This document shows positions 22,365-45,760 of a stretch of 64,000 bases of DNA, one piece after another (the stretch's first letter is position 1; each line of letters starts with the position of its first letter). A model generated the notes under the pieces. That model worked only from the letters and a program-made list of their open reading frames with translations. It did not search any database and was not told the DNA's origin. Source of the DNA: Salminus brasiliensis (Eukaryota > Chordata > Actinopteri > Characiformes > Bryconidae); NCBI RefSeq assembly GCF_030463535.1, contig NC_132891.1, positions 4,872,318-4,936,317 of the forward strand. The letters run 5' to 3'. The translations under genes and the position numbers were made by a program.

Positions 22365-24502
22365 AAACGAGAGTTTATTCCAAGTAATTTAGAGCATTTC
22401 TATTGGTCCATTCATCCAGAATTATTTACACAGTCTACAGAAGCAGCTACAGGGTTCATGGAGAAAACTAAAAACTGACAAAAATGGAGATACATGGTTT
22501 TCATTAGAATGTACAATTGTTTATACAAAAAGTATAAAAGTTTTTTTACCCAATTCCTACCTAATTTTCCTCTCCAATCTTAATTAGTCAATAACCCAGC
22601 CCACCCTTTAGTAGTCTTCTCTGGTCACATTTATTGCTCCGGGAGGGTGAGGACTGAGCCACCGCCTCTTTTCGGACTGCCACCGAAAATCTTCACCAGG
22701 TAACCAACACGCTCAGAGGAAAGCACTGGCTGCCCAGCTCACGCCTGTGCCGACCAGCATCACACTGACATGATGTGGGGAGAGAGAGCGAGCCATCTAC
22801 CTAGAGAGTGCCATATAGCAGGGCCAGTTGTGCTCTCTCTGGCTCTGGCTGCTGATGGCATGTAACCCAGCAATCCTCATTGGGTCATAATAGCAGTGCC
22901 AGAGCTTGCTGGACCACTCAGAGCCCCCCAGGATTTTGACCTCTAAGAATTCACACAATAATTGATTACAGATCGATCAGTCATGCACTGATCTGATGGC
23001 CAGTAGAGCTGATTTGGCATCTTGAGTGGTTTCTTACCTGAAGTAGACACTTGATTCTCTCTCCAGGAGCTACGATCACAGTTGTGAAGACCCCTGCCAA
23101 CATCCCAGCCAGGTAGATCTGTGTGTACCTGGCAGAGAGACAGAACTGTGAGACACAGGCAGCTTGCAATGGAAATGGAAGAAAGTATCTTAATCTCGTG
23201 TTGCCCCTCTACAGCATTTACCAATGGACAGGGCCCACCATAGGACCACTTCTGTCCAGATATTATTTGGGTGGTGGTCCCCCCAAATGCACTTAACTCT
23301 GCAGTCCATGTTCAACCATGTTGTTGCCCCCTTTTCCCTTATACTGACGTGTGTGGAATGGCTGGGTCACTCTGCAGCAGCTGCTTCCCCAGCCCGAATC
23401 CAAAGAAGCTGATCGCCATCATCGGAGCAACTCCAGCCAGCGGAGCTCCCATCCCTTTATACAGCCCCAGCACTCCCTGACAGCCGAGAAAACACAAAAA
23501 ACAGAGGGGTTAGAGACGGGGACCGGGGGGTAGAAAGGAGGAGAGAGAGAGGAAAAAAAAGAAAAAAAGAAAACGGTGTGAAGAAGATACTGAGAAAGAG
23601 AGAATTAATGAATGAATGGAGGGAAGCAAAGAGAAAAAAAAAATTAAAAGGAAGAAAAGAAAGAAAGAAATTTAAAAAGCGAATTAGAAGAAAGACAGAA
23701 AGATGAAGAAAGCATTAAAAGAAAGATAGAAAAAAATTATGAAAATATTAATTAAAAGAAATAATTAAAAGAAATAATTCAAATAAATCAAGAATTAAAA
23801 GAACATATTTAAAAGGGAGAAAAGAAAATAAATAAGAAAAATAAATAAATAAACAAATAATTAAAGTAAGAAAGACAGAAAAAAGAAATGAAAAGAATGA
23901 ATAAATAAATGAATGAATACATAAATGATTTAATAAATACATGGACGAATGAATGAATGAATACATAAATAAATGAATGAATGAATAAATGAACGAATGA
24001 ATGAATGAATGAATGAATGAATGAATGAATGAATGGATGGATGAATGGATGAATGGATGAATAAATAAATAAATAAATAAATAAATAAATTAAAATAATA
24101 AATGAATGGATGAATGGATGGATGATAGATGAATGGATGGATGGATGAATTGATGAATGGATGAACAGATGGAAGAATGGATGGATGGATGGATGGATGT
24201 ATGGATGGAGGACAGCAGAGAGAAAGAAAGACAGAAGGAAGGAAGGAAAGAAAGGCAGGAGGGCAGATCTGTGGGTCGGCTCAGTACGTCAGTAAATCGT
24301 ATTTGTTGTTGAACTGGACGATCGATCTGCCGCTGTTCAGCTAAATCAGGATGAAGTGAACTCTGACCTCTCTGGACACGGTCTTGCAGAAGCAGTCGTA
24401 CGTTCCTGTGTAGACCACATACCGACTACTCGAGACTTTGGGCTGTGTTTGAAGACGAACCTGTGGGAAGATTAGGACACACACATGAATGTAGCAAACT
24501 GA

Positions 24503-24551
<49 letters not shown>

Positions 24552-27536
24552 TATGGCATGAGTCTGCAAACACAGGGGAAATATGGCCTGATTGATAAGG
24601 AGGGTCTTCCAGGGAGGGGGCAGAGTGTGGATTATCTACTTCCTGTGTCTCTCGCAGTAAACTGTCTTTATTGTTCTGGAAAGTTCTCACAGCCACAGGC
24701 ATGCTAACAGAGTTCCCAAGCACAACCTCGTTTATTTAACCTGACCCAACAGACCCAGGCCCTCCACAGACCGGGACGTTTAGGAACAGCTGAGTTTTAA
24801 TGAGACTTAAAGGGTCTTAAAGCGTCCATATCCCACATCCCACATTTTTCTCATTTTTAATTTTAATTTTAATAAACTACTTTTATAGATTATGTATAAA
24901 CTATTACTATTATAAACTAATTTAAAAAATGAAAAGCAAATCGTATAACACATATTTGAGAATTAAGCTGTGAGGAAAGTCCATTTTGTGACATCACAAA
25001 TACCAATGCATTTACATAGACCCGCCCATCCGCCCTACAGCAGTTTAGCTTTGCCCACTCATACGTTTTAACTAAGTTATAAAGGAGTATTTCATCCCGG
25101 GCTGCATTTTGAATCACACCCAATACAGAGAACCCAATCAGAAAATACCTCATTTACATATACAGTGTCAGTCAAAAGTTTGAACACACCTTCTTATTCA
25201 ATGTTTTTTTTTTTCTGTTTAGGGATTGCCATACAGGGCCAACAGGGCCAATTGTGCTCTCTCAGGCTCCGGCTGCTGATGGCAGTGCCAGTCAAAAGTT
25301 TGGAGACACCTTCTCATTCAATGTTTTTCTTTTTTTTTTCTTTTTTGGGGTGCGTTCAAACTTTCTAAGTTCTTGAAATTATTCTTTTTGACTGACTGAC
25401 CTTCTTTAAAAGTTAAAGTTATGATAGACTGTTGTTTAGATTTTCTTAGTTGAGGAGCCATAATATGGATTAGAACATTACTCAGATAGGGCTATTCACT
25501 GTATACCAACTCTACCTCTTTACAACATGGCAAGAAATTCAAGGAATTGATTCTTGATGAGGCACAGCTGTTAACTCAAAGCCATTCCAGGTGACTGCCT
25601 CATAAAGCTGACTGAAAAAATGCCAAGATATGCAAAGCTGAGAAAGAAAGAAAGAAATTTAAAGAACGCATTAAAAGAAAGATAGAAAAAAAAATGAAAA
25701 TATTCATTAAAAGAAATAATTAAAAGAAAGAAAACATGAAATTATTAGAAGAAAAAATTCAAAAATAAATCATTAAAAGAAAGGAAGAAATAATAAAAAT
25801 GAATAAAATAAATATATAAAATGTATGTTATAGAAAATATATACAATTGTAATGTCATCTAAGCAAGAGGTGCCTACTTTAGAAGACTACTTTAAAATGT
25901 AAACCATAGTCTGGTTTGGGTGACTTTAGTATTCATCTACAATGCAGAAAAAAATCTAATAATGAAAAAACATTAAATTTTAGGTGTGCCCAAACTTTTG
26001 ACTGCTACTGTACAGTTAAAAGGCACAGTTGCAAGCAGTAACATGTAATTCTAAGGGCTTTTTTTGCACACAAACCCTCATAAATGTCAGGAAAACATGT
26101 GGCATTGGTCTGTTAAGGAGTGGTCTCTATTGCACTGCATGAATACAGATAAGAGAAGGTGTACCCTCTCCTCTGGAGGCCTCTTTTCAAGTTACCACTG
26201 ACCTTAGAAAATACTGCAGTCAGTCTAGGAGCATCTGACACACTCCAGGACTAAGTGGACTTTCATTTGAATTAAATCTGCATATTAAAATATGATATAT
26301 TTGCCTATTATTTCAGGTTATAAGTCATTTTTTCACATTGGCTGGTTTATTAATGCTCTACCGTTATTACAATACACCGATATCTGTGGTGGCAGAAGAT
26401 AATTCCTTTACCTCACAATTAATCTCAGGATGGCCTGGGCCTCCCTGATCGAGGAGGATTAGGATCTGACCCAAGAGCATATGGTCGAGGGAAAGGGTGA
26501 AACAGGCGCATCACACTAGTTTAGTGCTCAGCAGATTGATCAACACACAGGATTATCAGTATACACCATTTCAGCTCCACTGGCATTTCATTGCATTCAA
26601 CTGGCTGCTTAATGGTTTGTCCCTGGAACTGGGATATTTCCACTGCAAACTGTCCTCCGGGCCCAGCTTTCATAGTACAGCTCTAATTAACTACTAATTA
26701 ACCTGCCATTCCAACGCTGGTGTTACAGGAGAGGGCTCTGAATGGCGGTCAATGTGAAACAGGAGTTTAGAGCATCTCCATTGGTCCATTCATCCAGAAT
26801 GATTTACACAGTCTACAGAAGCAGCTACAGGGTTCAAACCCAACTGAGCAAAAACTGAGATGTTCAGCATGGCTTTCTCAGGCCTGCTATATTCACACGG
26901 CTTCAGTAAAGTTGAACAACCTGTACCTACATGGAATAATAAATTAATAATAGCTGATTATTCGTTTTCAGTGGTTGCGGATTCAACTGCACTGTTCTGC
27001 AGTCTCGAGGTAAGATGAGTCTGGACCATCATAAATTCCCATTGCAATCAGAGACTATTTCAGTAGTTCTTTATTTAAATCTATTTAATTTTATTTATTC
27101 TAGTATTTATTCAGTGTTCACTTGGGCTGGGGCCAGGTGGTTTCTGCACTACAGGTACAACTTGGTTCCTTAAGGTACAAACTATGGCAATGTACTTTAT
27201 TAGGGTTCAATCTAGAACCTTAATACTGAACTACATTAATTTCCCCCAAGAAATGGAGACAACTAATGCCAAAGAGTAACGGGGCAAGAGGATATGATAC
27301 CCTTCTGTTCCCCTCACATATTAACAGAGGTGGGTAGTAATTAGAGTTGTTTTAAAAGCCAAAAGTACTTTATACTTTACTTGAGTAAATTTGTGAGGTA
27401 AAAATGTACTTTTACTCCGTTATTCATTTACGTTCCTTTTTATGTTACGTTTTTAATTCGTTTTGTTTGTTTTTTCATTGGTATAATTTCCCTTCCTATC
27501 AAAATCATCGTACAGGACTTCGTTTGACCAATCAAA

Positions 27537-27570
<34 letters not shown>

Positions 27571-29794
27571 TTTATACCTATATATACCTATATACTGACA
27601 GCTGCAGGTACCAAGTCATAACACTGTGGGCTTGGTGGGTGGGACCACTGATTTCAGCACAGTGCAGGCAGGACTGCGATGGCACAAACGGGCGATGCTG
27701 TTGAAGAGGTAAAGTAAAGGTGCATGTTTTTGTCACTGTACAGCGAAATGTTTCCTCCCCATTTAACCCATCTGTGGTAGTGAACACACAAACACACACA
27801 CACAAGTGAACTAGGGGCAGTGAGTACCCACACACCCAGAGCGGTGGGCAGCCAACTCCAGCGCCCGGGGAGCAGAGAGGGTAAAGGGCCTTGCTCCAGG
27901 GCCCAACAGTGGCAGCTTGCCGAGCCCGGGAATCAAACCCACAACCCTGTTATCGATATCCCGGTGCTCTACTTTGTCTCACAATGTTCATTTATTATTA
28001 TTATTTATTGTTGTTTTTTTGTTGTTGTAAATTAGTCCTAATTTGGGTTTTCAAATGACTAGTTTACATTTTATTACAATTATTTTGAGGAAAAACTGTG
28101 TTATGGGCGTTTCTGACTGATATCGCAGTTCTATTTTGATTATTCTCGATACCTGAGTAGTTCTTCTTACTTTTACTCATGCAATAATTAATAATTAATA
28201 ATAATTAATAATAATAATAAATGAGTACTTTCTACTTTTACTTTACTTGAGTAGGTATTATTTTGAAGAAAAACTGTATTTCTGACTGATATCGCAGTTT
28301 TATATTGATTATTAAAAGAGATCGAGGAAGTAACTCAATACTTCAGTAGTTTTTTTATTGAGTACTTTTTCGCAATAATTGAAATGCCTACTTTTACTTT
28401 TACTTTACTTGAGTAGGTAATATTTTGAAGTAACAGTACTTTTACTTGAGTTCTGCCCAGCTCTGCTCATTAACATAAAGCTGCTACACAGGGTTCTTGA
28501 GCGATGCCATAGGAGAACCGTTCTGGGTTCCATAAAGAGATGCATTTTTGCGAAAATAAAGAATGAATGGATGAATGAATGGATGGAGGTATGTAGAGAT
28601 GTGTACACTTGATGGCGATGGTCAAAAGCCGATCTGCACCGAGAGCCCTTCCAGCTTCAAGTACGGCTCGGCTCGACCCGCCATCCTTTAAGATCCACGG
28701 AAGACGAGCGTCCAGACTTTTTTCTGTCCTGCACCGAAGTGGTGGAACGAGCTTCCCCTGGGTGTCCGAACAGCAGAGTCCAACGCTCACTGTCCTCAAA
28801 CCCAGACTGAAGACCCTCCTCTTCTGAGAGGACTTGGGCGAAGAGTAGAGTATTATGGTAGAGTATTACGGTCTTATGGGGAAGAGCATCTGCTAAATGA
28901 AGGTTGGAAGGTTCTTCACACCTGCATCACTTATAGACAAATGGTTCTTTATGGACCCAACAATCGTTCTTCTATGGTATCGCTCAAAGAACCAATTGTA
29001 GCTCCCCCTACAGCCAGGTGGTAGAATTCACAATACAATCTCCTCCAAAGGACACGCTTTACACATGCATTTCTGGACAAGCTGCAGAAGAGCTGCAGAA
29101 CCATGACTACAGGATTTTACACTTCACCAGATGTACAATCATTGTGCAGCTCGAGCCTGGAGCAGCAAGGATAGCGCCGCTCGTCTCCCTATTATATATT
29201 TATCTGTTATTTTAGGGCAAAAGCGCTATGGGTACTGAAGGCGTATCCTTGGGAGGACCACCTCAGTGGTAAGCACGTACCACCTTTCTCTATAGTAGCA
29301 TACAGCTATCTAACGTACAACGGTCAATCTATAATCAATAAATAATGTGATCAATGGGTTAATTTAAGATCGTTCCTTTTTTCCTTCTGTCTCAGTTGGG
29401 TTGTCCCACATAGGAGGAACTGCAATTGCCTGAACATCTGAAATGACTGTTAGCTAATGACTCAACTAGCTAGGCTTTATCCAACTGGACTGTTCCTGGA
29501 CTGTTCCTGGACTGTGCCTGGACTGTGCCTGGACTGTTCCAGGAAACACCTAACCTCAAACAATCAGCTGAAATCAGTCAGCTTCCCAACTGGACCATCT
29601 GGTTTCTTCTCAAACTTCTACTCAGACCTGTGGCTTCACCATGGTCTGACACCCCACCGCTGTGATCAGGCAGCTGTCACCTTGATGGTATCAAGCGGGT
29701 GTCCGGCGAATAAAAGGCAGGCTCCTCCGACTCCCCCAGCCATGAAGTTCTTCAGCGGGGAGACCCGTCCCTCCAGCGCCGGTGCGTCTCCCAT
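19080..29794 (-). CDS. slc25a20: Mitochondrial carnitine/acylcarnitine carrier (SLC25A20)
   Basis: The carrier exchanges acylcarnitine for carnitine across the inner mitochondrial membrane and feeds beta-oxidation. Nine exons join in phase: 29681-29794, 24368-24460, 23349-23476, 23038-23128, 21547-21664, 20682-20754, 20453-20562, 20008-20129, 19080-19142, giving 303 residues (human 301). The three carrier repeats show PLDTIK (33-38), PGERIK in repeat 2 and PPDVLK (232-237). Residues known for CACT substrate binding are kept: His32 (human H29), Lys38 (K35), Arg181-Asp182 (R178-D179) and Arg277 (R275). The C-terminus [20 protein letters not shown] fits. Odd point: Asn239 stands where a basic residue follows the third signature. 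No targeting presequence is seen, as usual for SLC25. Intron 1 is over 5 kb and rich in repeats. The gene runs head to head with gdi1. An SLC25A20-like paralogue cannot be excluded, but the residues favour the true carrier. Confidence 0.95.
19311..19853 (+). mobile_element. CACTATATGGACAAAAG-family MITE, both ends present
   Basis: The left end reads TACTAAATGGACAAAAGTAT and the right end GGACATATAGTGTA. About 540 bp, lying in slc25a20 intron 8, antisense to the gene. Confidence 0.8.
21220..21452 (-). mobile_element. CACTATATGGACAAAAG-family MITE, right half only
   Basis: Begins with the ATGTCCAAATGTTTGTGGACA terminus and runs to the AAGCCCCCAGCA segment, then stops. It lies in slc25a20 intron 5. 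Confidence 0.7.
22290..22362. repeat. (AT)n microsatellite
   Basis: Pure AT run of about 70 bp in slc25a20 intron 4. A shorter AT tract is at 21720-21768. Confidence 0.95.
22535..22900 (-). mobile_element. tRNA-derived SINE (GCCATCAGCAGCCGGAG family), reverse
   Basis: On the minus strand it contains GCCATCAGCAGCCAGAGCC, AGAGAGCACAACTGGCCC and a spacer similar to the copy at 10490-10880. It lies in slc25a20 intron 4. Confidence 0.7.
23540..24245. repeat. Purine-rich tract: GAAA, then (GAAT)n and (GGAT)n
   Basis: A nearly pyrimidine-free plus strand for about 400 bp is followed by GAAT, AAAT and GGAT tetranucleotide runs. It fills most of slc25a20 intron 2. A similar AAAG-rich stretch recurs at 25640-25830, with shared words such as AAAGAAAGATAGAAAAAA. 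Confidence 0.85.
24503..24549. repeat. (AC)n microsatellite
   Basis: About 23 CA units, 43 bp upstream of slc25a20 exon 2 (in transcript sense), so close to the splice acceptor region. Confidence 0.95.
25161..26015. mobile_element. Tc1/mariner-like element, degenerate, with an internal second terminus
   Basis: Left end TCAGTCAAAAGTTTGAACAC and right end GTGCCCAAACTTTTGACTGC are inverted. A further left-type end lies at 25286. A fragment of the GCCATCAGCAGC SINE (25240-25283) is wedged between the two left ends. No transposase frame survives. Confidence 0.6.
26016..27320. other. slc25a20 intron 1, mostly unassigned
   Basis: No exon and no clear repeat family apart from a short segment at 26765-26830 that resembles 22395-22455 (TTGGTCCATTCATCCAGAAT). 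The rest is ordinary intronic sequence. Confidence 0.5.
27327..28474. mobile_element. MITE with AGAGGTGGGTAGTAA ends, interrupted by a SINE and an AT run
   Basis: Left end AGAGGTGGGTAGTAATTAGAG and right end GAGTTCTGCCCAGCTCT are inverted, with AGTACTTTTACTT-type repeats inside each end. A SINE (27735-27975) and an AT run (27539-27567) lie inside. The right half contains three partial copies of TTTACTTGAGTAGGTA. Confidence 0.6.
27735..27975 (-). mobile_element. tRNA-derived SINE (HE1/DANA-like), reverse, nested
   Basis: Same order of segments as 17875-18075, with a B box on the minus strand (GGTTTGATTCCC) and CTCTGCTCCCCGGGCGC. It is inserted in the MITE at 27327-28474. Confidence 0.75.
28610..28910 (+). 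pseudogene. LINE ORF2 C-terminal fragment (L2/Rex1-like)
   Basis: Across shifting frames the sequence reads like the conserved end of non-LTR ORF2: a [14 protein letters not shown] stretch, then VRTAESNA, then a second frame with [10 protein letters not shown] and a stop. It is frameshifted and has no upstream RT domain, so it is dead. It ends CATCTGCTAAATGAAGG, as LINE tails often do. Confidence 0.6.
29490..29545. repeat. Short tandem GGACTGTTCCT
   Basis: The 11-base unit CTGGACTGTTC, with a GTGCCT variant, repeats about five times. It lies close to slc25a20 exon 1 in intron 1. Confidence 0.8.
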
Positions 29795-30140
29795 AGCGCG
29801 CTCTTCTCCACCCTATGTAGAGAAACCTGTTTACTGCCTCTGTGAACTTCCCAGAGGGAGGTTACATCCGTAGAGGCCTCGAAAGTCACGCCTCCCTCTG
29901 ACACACACCCCTGTCATCTTCTCCTGCCCGTAAATCTGCTCCAGCTGGACCTTTAACTCCATTGTGCTAAGCTCAGAAGATCCAGCGCCAAGAAGTTAAT
30001 GCCCCGAGGCGTCTTTCCATCAACGCTGCAGCAACAGCAGCCCCTGTCGGTCAAGCCCGTGTACTGCAGCCCTCACTGCACTATGCAACAGCGGCTGTCC
30101 CTCTCGTGATCAAACATGGCGTTTGCACGTGCTTCACTCG
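29795..30140 (-). promoter_or_regulatory. slc25a20 5' UTR and probable promoter region
   Basis: GC-richer sequence with several CpGs (GAGCGCGC, CACGCC) directly upstream of the slc25a20 ATG, ending where AT-rich sequence begins. No canonical TATA. Assigned by position and composition. Confidence 0.35.
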
Positions 30141-30419
30141 ATCAAATATTAATGTAAATAAAAAAGAATAATTAAAAATAATAATTAGGAATAGGCGCAT
30201 AATGATTGATGATGTCACTGGTTTCGTTTAAGTGCTAATATACAGCACAACGATTAAAAAAAAATAGTTATAACTAATAAAGTGCAACGCAGATGATAAT
30301 GAAGCGTCACGTGCTCTCTGTCCATGGTGCTGAAGTCCTAACCTGTTGATTGACAGGTTGACAGCATGGCGGTTTAAAGTTTACAGCCTTGATATATATA
30401 TATATATATATATTGTCAT

Positions 30420-31745
30420 TGGAGTCCTGGGACACCATAGCAACTGCCTGGCAACCAACTAGCAACGCCACAGCAATCACCTTAAATTCTAGAGCAACCA
30501 CCTAGCGACATTAGAGCATCCTTCTACTACCAATCACTCTGCAACTACCTAGCAATACTATAGCAACTACTTAGCAATACCCTAGCAACCACCTGGGATA
30601 GCACAGAAAATCACTATGTAGCAATCACTTAGCAATTCCATAACAACCACCTGGATACCATGGCAAATATACTAACACCACTGCAACTACCTAGCAATAC
30701 TATTAGCAACCACTTAGCAATACCATAACAACCACCTGGATACCATAGTGAACATACCAACACCACTGCAACTACCTAGCAATACTATCAGCAACCATTT
30801 AGCAATACCATAACAACCACCTGGAGACCATAGTGAACATACCAATATGACTGCAGCTACCTAGCAACATCACAGTAAGCGTCTGAAATTCCATAGCAAC
30901 CACATAGCAACTACTTAGCAACACCATAGCAACCACCTGGGATACCATAGCAAATCACTACTTAGAAATCACTTAGCAATTCCATAACAACCACCTGGAT
31001 ACCACAGTGAACATACCAACACCACTGCAACTACCTAGCAATACTATTAGCAACCACTTAGCAATACCATAACAACCACCTGGATACCATAGTGAACATA
31101 CCAACACCACTGCAACTACCTAGCAATACTATCAGCAACCATTTAGCAATACCATAACAACCACCTGGATACCATAGTGAACATACCAATATGACTGCAG
31201 CTACCTAGCAACATCACAGTAAGCGCCTGAAATTTCATAGCAACCACATAGCAACATTATAGCAACTACTTAGCAACACCATTGCAACCACCTGGGATAC
31301 CATAGCAAATCACTACTTAGAAACCACTTAGCAATTCCATAACAACCACCTGGATACCACAGTGAACATACCAACACCACTGCAACTACCTAGCAATACT
31401 ATCAGCAACCACTTAGCAATACCTTAACAACCACCTGGATACCATACCGAACATACAAATACTACTGCAGCTACCTAGCAACACCACAGCAAGCACCTGA
31501 AATTCCATAGCAACCACATAGCAACATTATAGCAACTACTTAGCAACACCATAGCAACCACCTGGGATGCCATAGCAAATCACTACTTAGAAACCACTTA
31601 GCAATGCCATAGCAACTACCTGGGATACCACAGGAAAAATAGCAACATCAGTGCAACCATCTAGCAACATCCTATCAACAACCTAGCAATACTATCAGCA
31701 AACACTTAGCAACACCATACAACCACCTATTGCAACCATTCTGGC
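30420..31745. repeat. AGCAAC-rich minisatellite with higher-order units
   Basis: Short units of about 20 bp such as CACCATAGCAACCACCTGG and CTACCTAGCAATACTAT recur more than sixty times. They are organised into longer blocks of roughly 100-200 bp; the block starting GGATACCATAGTGAACATACC appears several times with few changes. It lies between slc25a20 and gdi1. The word CCATAGCAACC is half of the known RFX X-box. Confidence 0.85.
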
Positions 31746-31909
31746 TTCTCTGCGACCCTGACCACTAAGAAGTGGATAAGAAGGTGAATTTTTACTGCTA
31801 TTATTATTTTTTATTATTGTCATTATTATTAGGCATCACATTGTTAACAATTATAATAAATGAGTTATATCTAAACAAATAATTAATTATGTACCAGATC
31901 ATATATATA

Positions 31910-32130
31910 TAGTAAACATACCAATATGACTGCAGCTACCTAGCAACACCACAGCAAGCGCCTGAAATTCCATAGGAACCACCAAGCAACATTATAGCAA
32001 CTACTTAGCAACACCATAGCAACCGCCTGAGATGCCATAACAAATCTCTACTTAGAAACCACTTAGCAATGCCATAGCAACCACCTGAGATACCACAGGA
32101 AACATAGCAACACCACTGCAACTACTTAGG
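31910..32130. repeat. Second block of the AGCAAC minisatellite
   Basis: Resumes the same units (GCTACCTAGCAACACCACAG, GAAACCACTTAGCAATGCC) after a 165 bp AT-rich interruption that ends with CAGATCATATATATA, a word shared with the palindrome to its right. Confidence 0.8.
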
Positions 32131-32150
32131 CATCGCATTGTTAATAATCA

Positions 32151-32178
32151 TATATAAACAAATAATTATATATTCCAG

Positions 32179-32258
<80 letters not shown>

Positions 32259-32572
32259 CTGAAATATCTAATTATTTGTTAATATATAATAAACATTTGT
32301 TATATATATAATACATGTATATATATGATCTGGAATATATAATTTGTTTATATATAATTATAATTTGTTATATATAATATATATATATGTATTATATATA
32401 TAACAAATGATAATTATATATAAACAAATTATTATATATTCCAGATCATATATATACATGTATTATATATATAACAAATGTTTATTATATATTAACAAAT
32501 AATTAGATATTTCAGATCATATATATATATATATGATCTGGAATATATAATTTGTTTATATATAATTGTCAT
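32151..32572. repeat. Large AT-rich palindrome
   Basis: Arms pair around position 32387: GATCTGAAATATCTAATTA at 32256 matches its inverse ending 32518, ACATTTGTTATATAT at 32293 matches its inverse near 32481, and GATCTGGAATATATAA at 32327 matches the inverse ending 32447, all in one register. An outer pair (CCAGATC at 32175 and GATCTGG at 32535) extends it beyond a longer AT run on the left. The total is about 420 bp. It ends some 600 bp before the gdi1 ATG. Confidence 0.85.
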
Positions 32573-32770
32573 TTGTTATATATATATATATAGTAAGGTG
32601 AAACTCCAAAAGATCACATGATTTGGGTCAAAAAGAGGAAAATAAAAATGGACAAACTGCAAAAACTAAAGTTGTGCAATTCTGATATTACCTCATACCC
32701 CACATGGCAGATTATATTTGAGCTGTTAGGGAAAAGAAAACAGCAAAGAAAAAGCATTGCCAGGGCTTGC

Positions 32771-32802
32771 CACACACACACACACACACACTCACACACA
32801 CA

Positions 32803-32838
<36 letters not shown>
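32771..32838. repeat. (AC)n microsatellite
   Basis: About 68 bp of CA repeats with a few interruptions, upstream of gdi1. Confidence 0.95.
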
Positions 32839-32839
<1 letters not shown>

Positions 32840-32869
32840 CCACAAAAAGGAAGGGATTCAGCAGGGAAG

Positions 32870-33159
32870 GGAGGGGGAATTAGGGCGGCGCCCTATTTGT
32901 CGACGCGGAAGGATCTGTGTTGGGAGCAGCGCCGTTACGCGACGTCGAGGCAGGACGAACTACGGCTTTATATCTGCTTATTTTCCGGAGATTAAAACGA
33001 TCATCTCACGGGATTAAAATTAGGATCGGGCTTTTCTGACATTTGCTGAAGTGTCACCCAGATCTGGACACTTTCTTGCAGGAAGGACAGGAAGACACGC
33101 TCACACACACTCACTCACTCTCTCTCACACACACACACACACGAATACACACGGTCATA
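32870..33159 (+). promoter_or_regulatory. gdi1 promoter and 5' UTR region
   Basis: CpG-richer sequence (GGCGGCGCC, GTCGACGCGG, GCGCCGTTACGCGACGTCG) between the CA repeat and the gdi1 ATG, then a short CACA/CTCT tract just before it. ACGCGACGTCG includes a CRE-like half site. The start site cannot be fixed from sequence. Confidence 0.45.
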
Positions 33160-44756
<11,597 letters not shown>

Positions 44757-45374
44757 GGGTGCGGGCCGCAGTGTGTGTGGGAGTGACAGGTCGAGCGGGG
44801 TGAGGCGAGGGGGCAGGGCACAGGGTCATCTCTGGAAAGCATTGATGGAATTAAGGAAAGATTGAGGTTTGAACCTGTAGTTAAACCCAATATTGCTGTT
44901 GTCAACCCTGGGACCCCCCCTGCAGCCCACCCGGTTCTACCTTCACCTCACACATGCACACACAGACACAAACACATAGCCTTCTCTCTGAAACCTTCCC
45001 TTTTACATCTTCTGCCTGTCTGCGCTGCACTTTTCATGCTGTACATTTCCGCCATTTCCATTTCCGTTCTGTTTAGTTCCTTGTGGTTTGAGCGCTCCTT
45101 AGTGCACCGCGGAGCAGAATGTGCCGGGTGGCTCTGGATGAAGCTGCGTCGACATATTTGGTTAGTTTAAACTGGACATCGTTTGCATGTATCGTCTCTG
45201 AAGTGGCTGACTTTAGTCTGAACAGCTGATACGCAGCACATTCTAATAGAGATGCATAAAATTATGCAATATATTTAAATATATAAAATTTTATAATAAC
45301 CTCCATAAGGTCATACAGCGTTTCATTGCTGACCTCAATCAAATTTAACCTGTTTTAAGCAACTGAACACACTT

Positions 45375-45760
45375 AACCTAGGGCTCGGAGTGGACTAAGC
45401 CACTGCCACTATGATCAGAGCATTGCTGGTTCGCTGGTGCTCGCCATCAGCAGCCAGAGTCAGAGAGAGCACAATTGGCCTTGCTCTCTCAGGGGTGGGT
45501 CGATGACATTTCCTCCCCACATCACTCTTATTGTAGTGTCGGTCAGCACGGGGGTCTGCTAGCTGTTGAATCGGAGCTGCCTATAGATGCTGCATCAGTG
45601 GAAGTTCGAAAGAGGCGGCTGACTGTATCGGATGTATCGGAGGAGTGCGTGCTAGTCTTTACTCTTTTAGTGCTGGGGGCGTTACTAGTGATAGGTGGAG
45701 TTCACATGAACAGGGATTGGGTAATTGACCGTCCAAACGGTGTAGAAAAATGGGGTACAA
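45375..45760 (+). mobile_element. tRNA-derived SINE (GCCATCAGCAGCCGGAG family)
   Basis: Reads GCCATCAGCAGCCAGAGTC, AGAGAGCACAATTGGCC, TGTATCGGAGGAGTGCGTGC and a tail with GGGTAATTGACCGTCC. The open frame at 45475-45795 is repeat readthrough. Confidence 0.75.
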
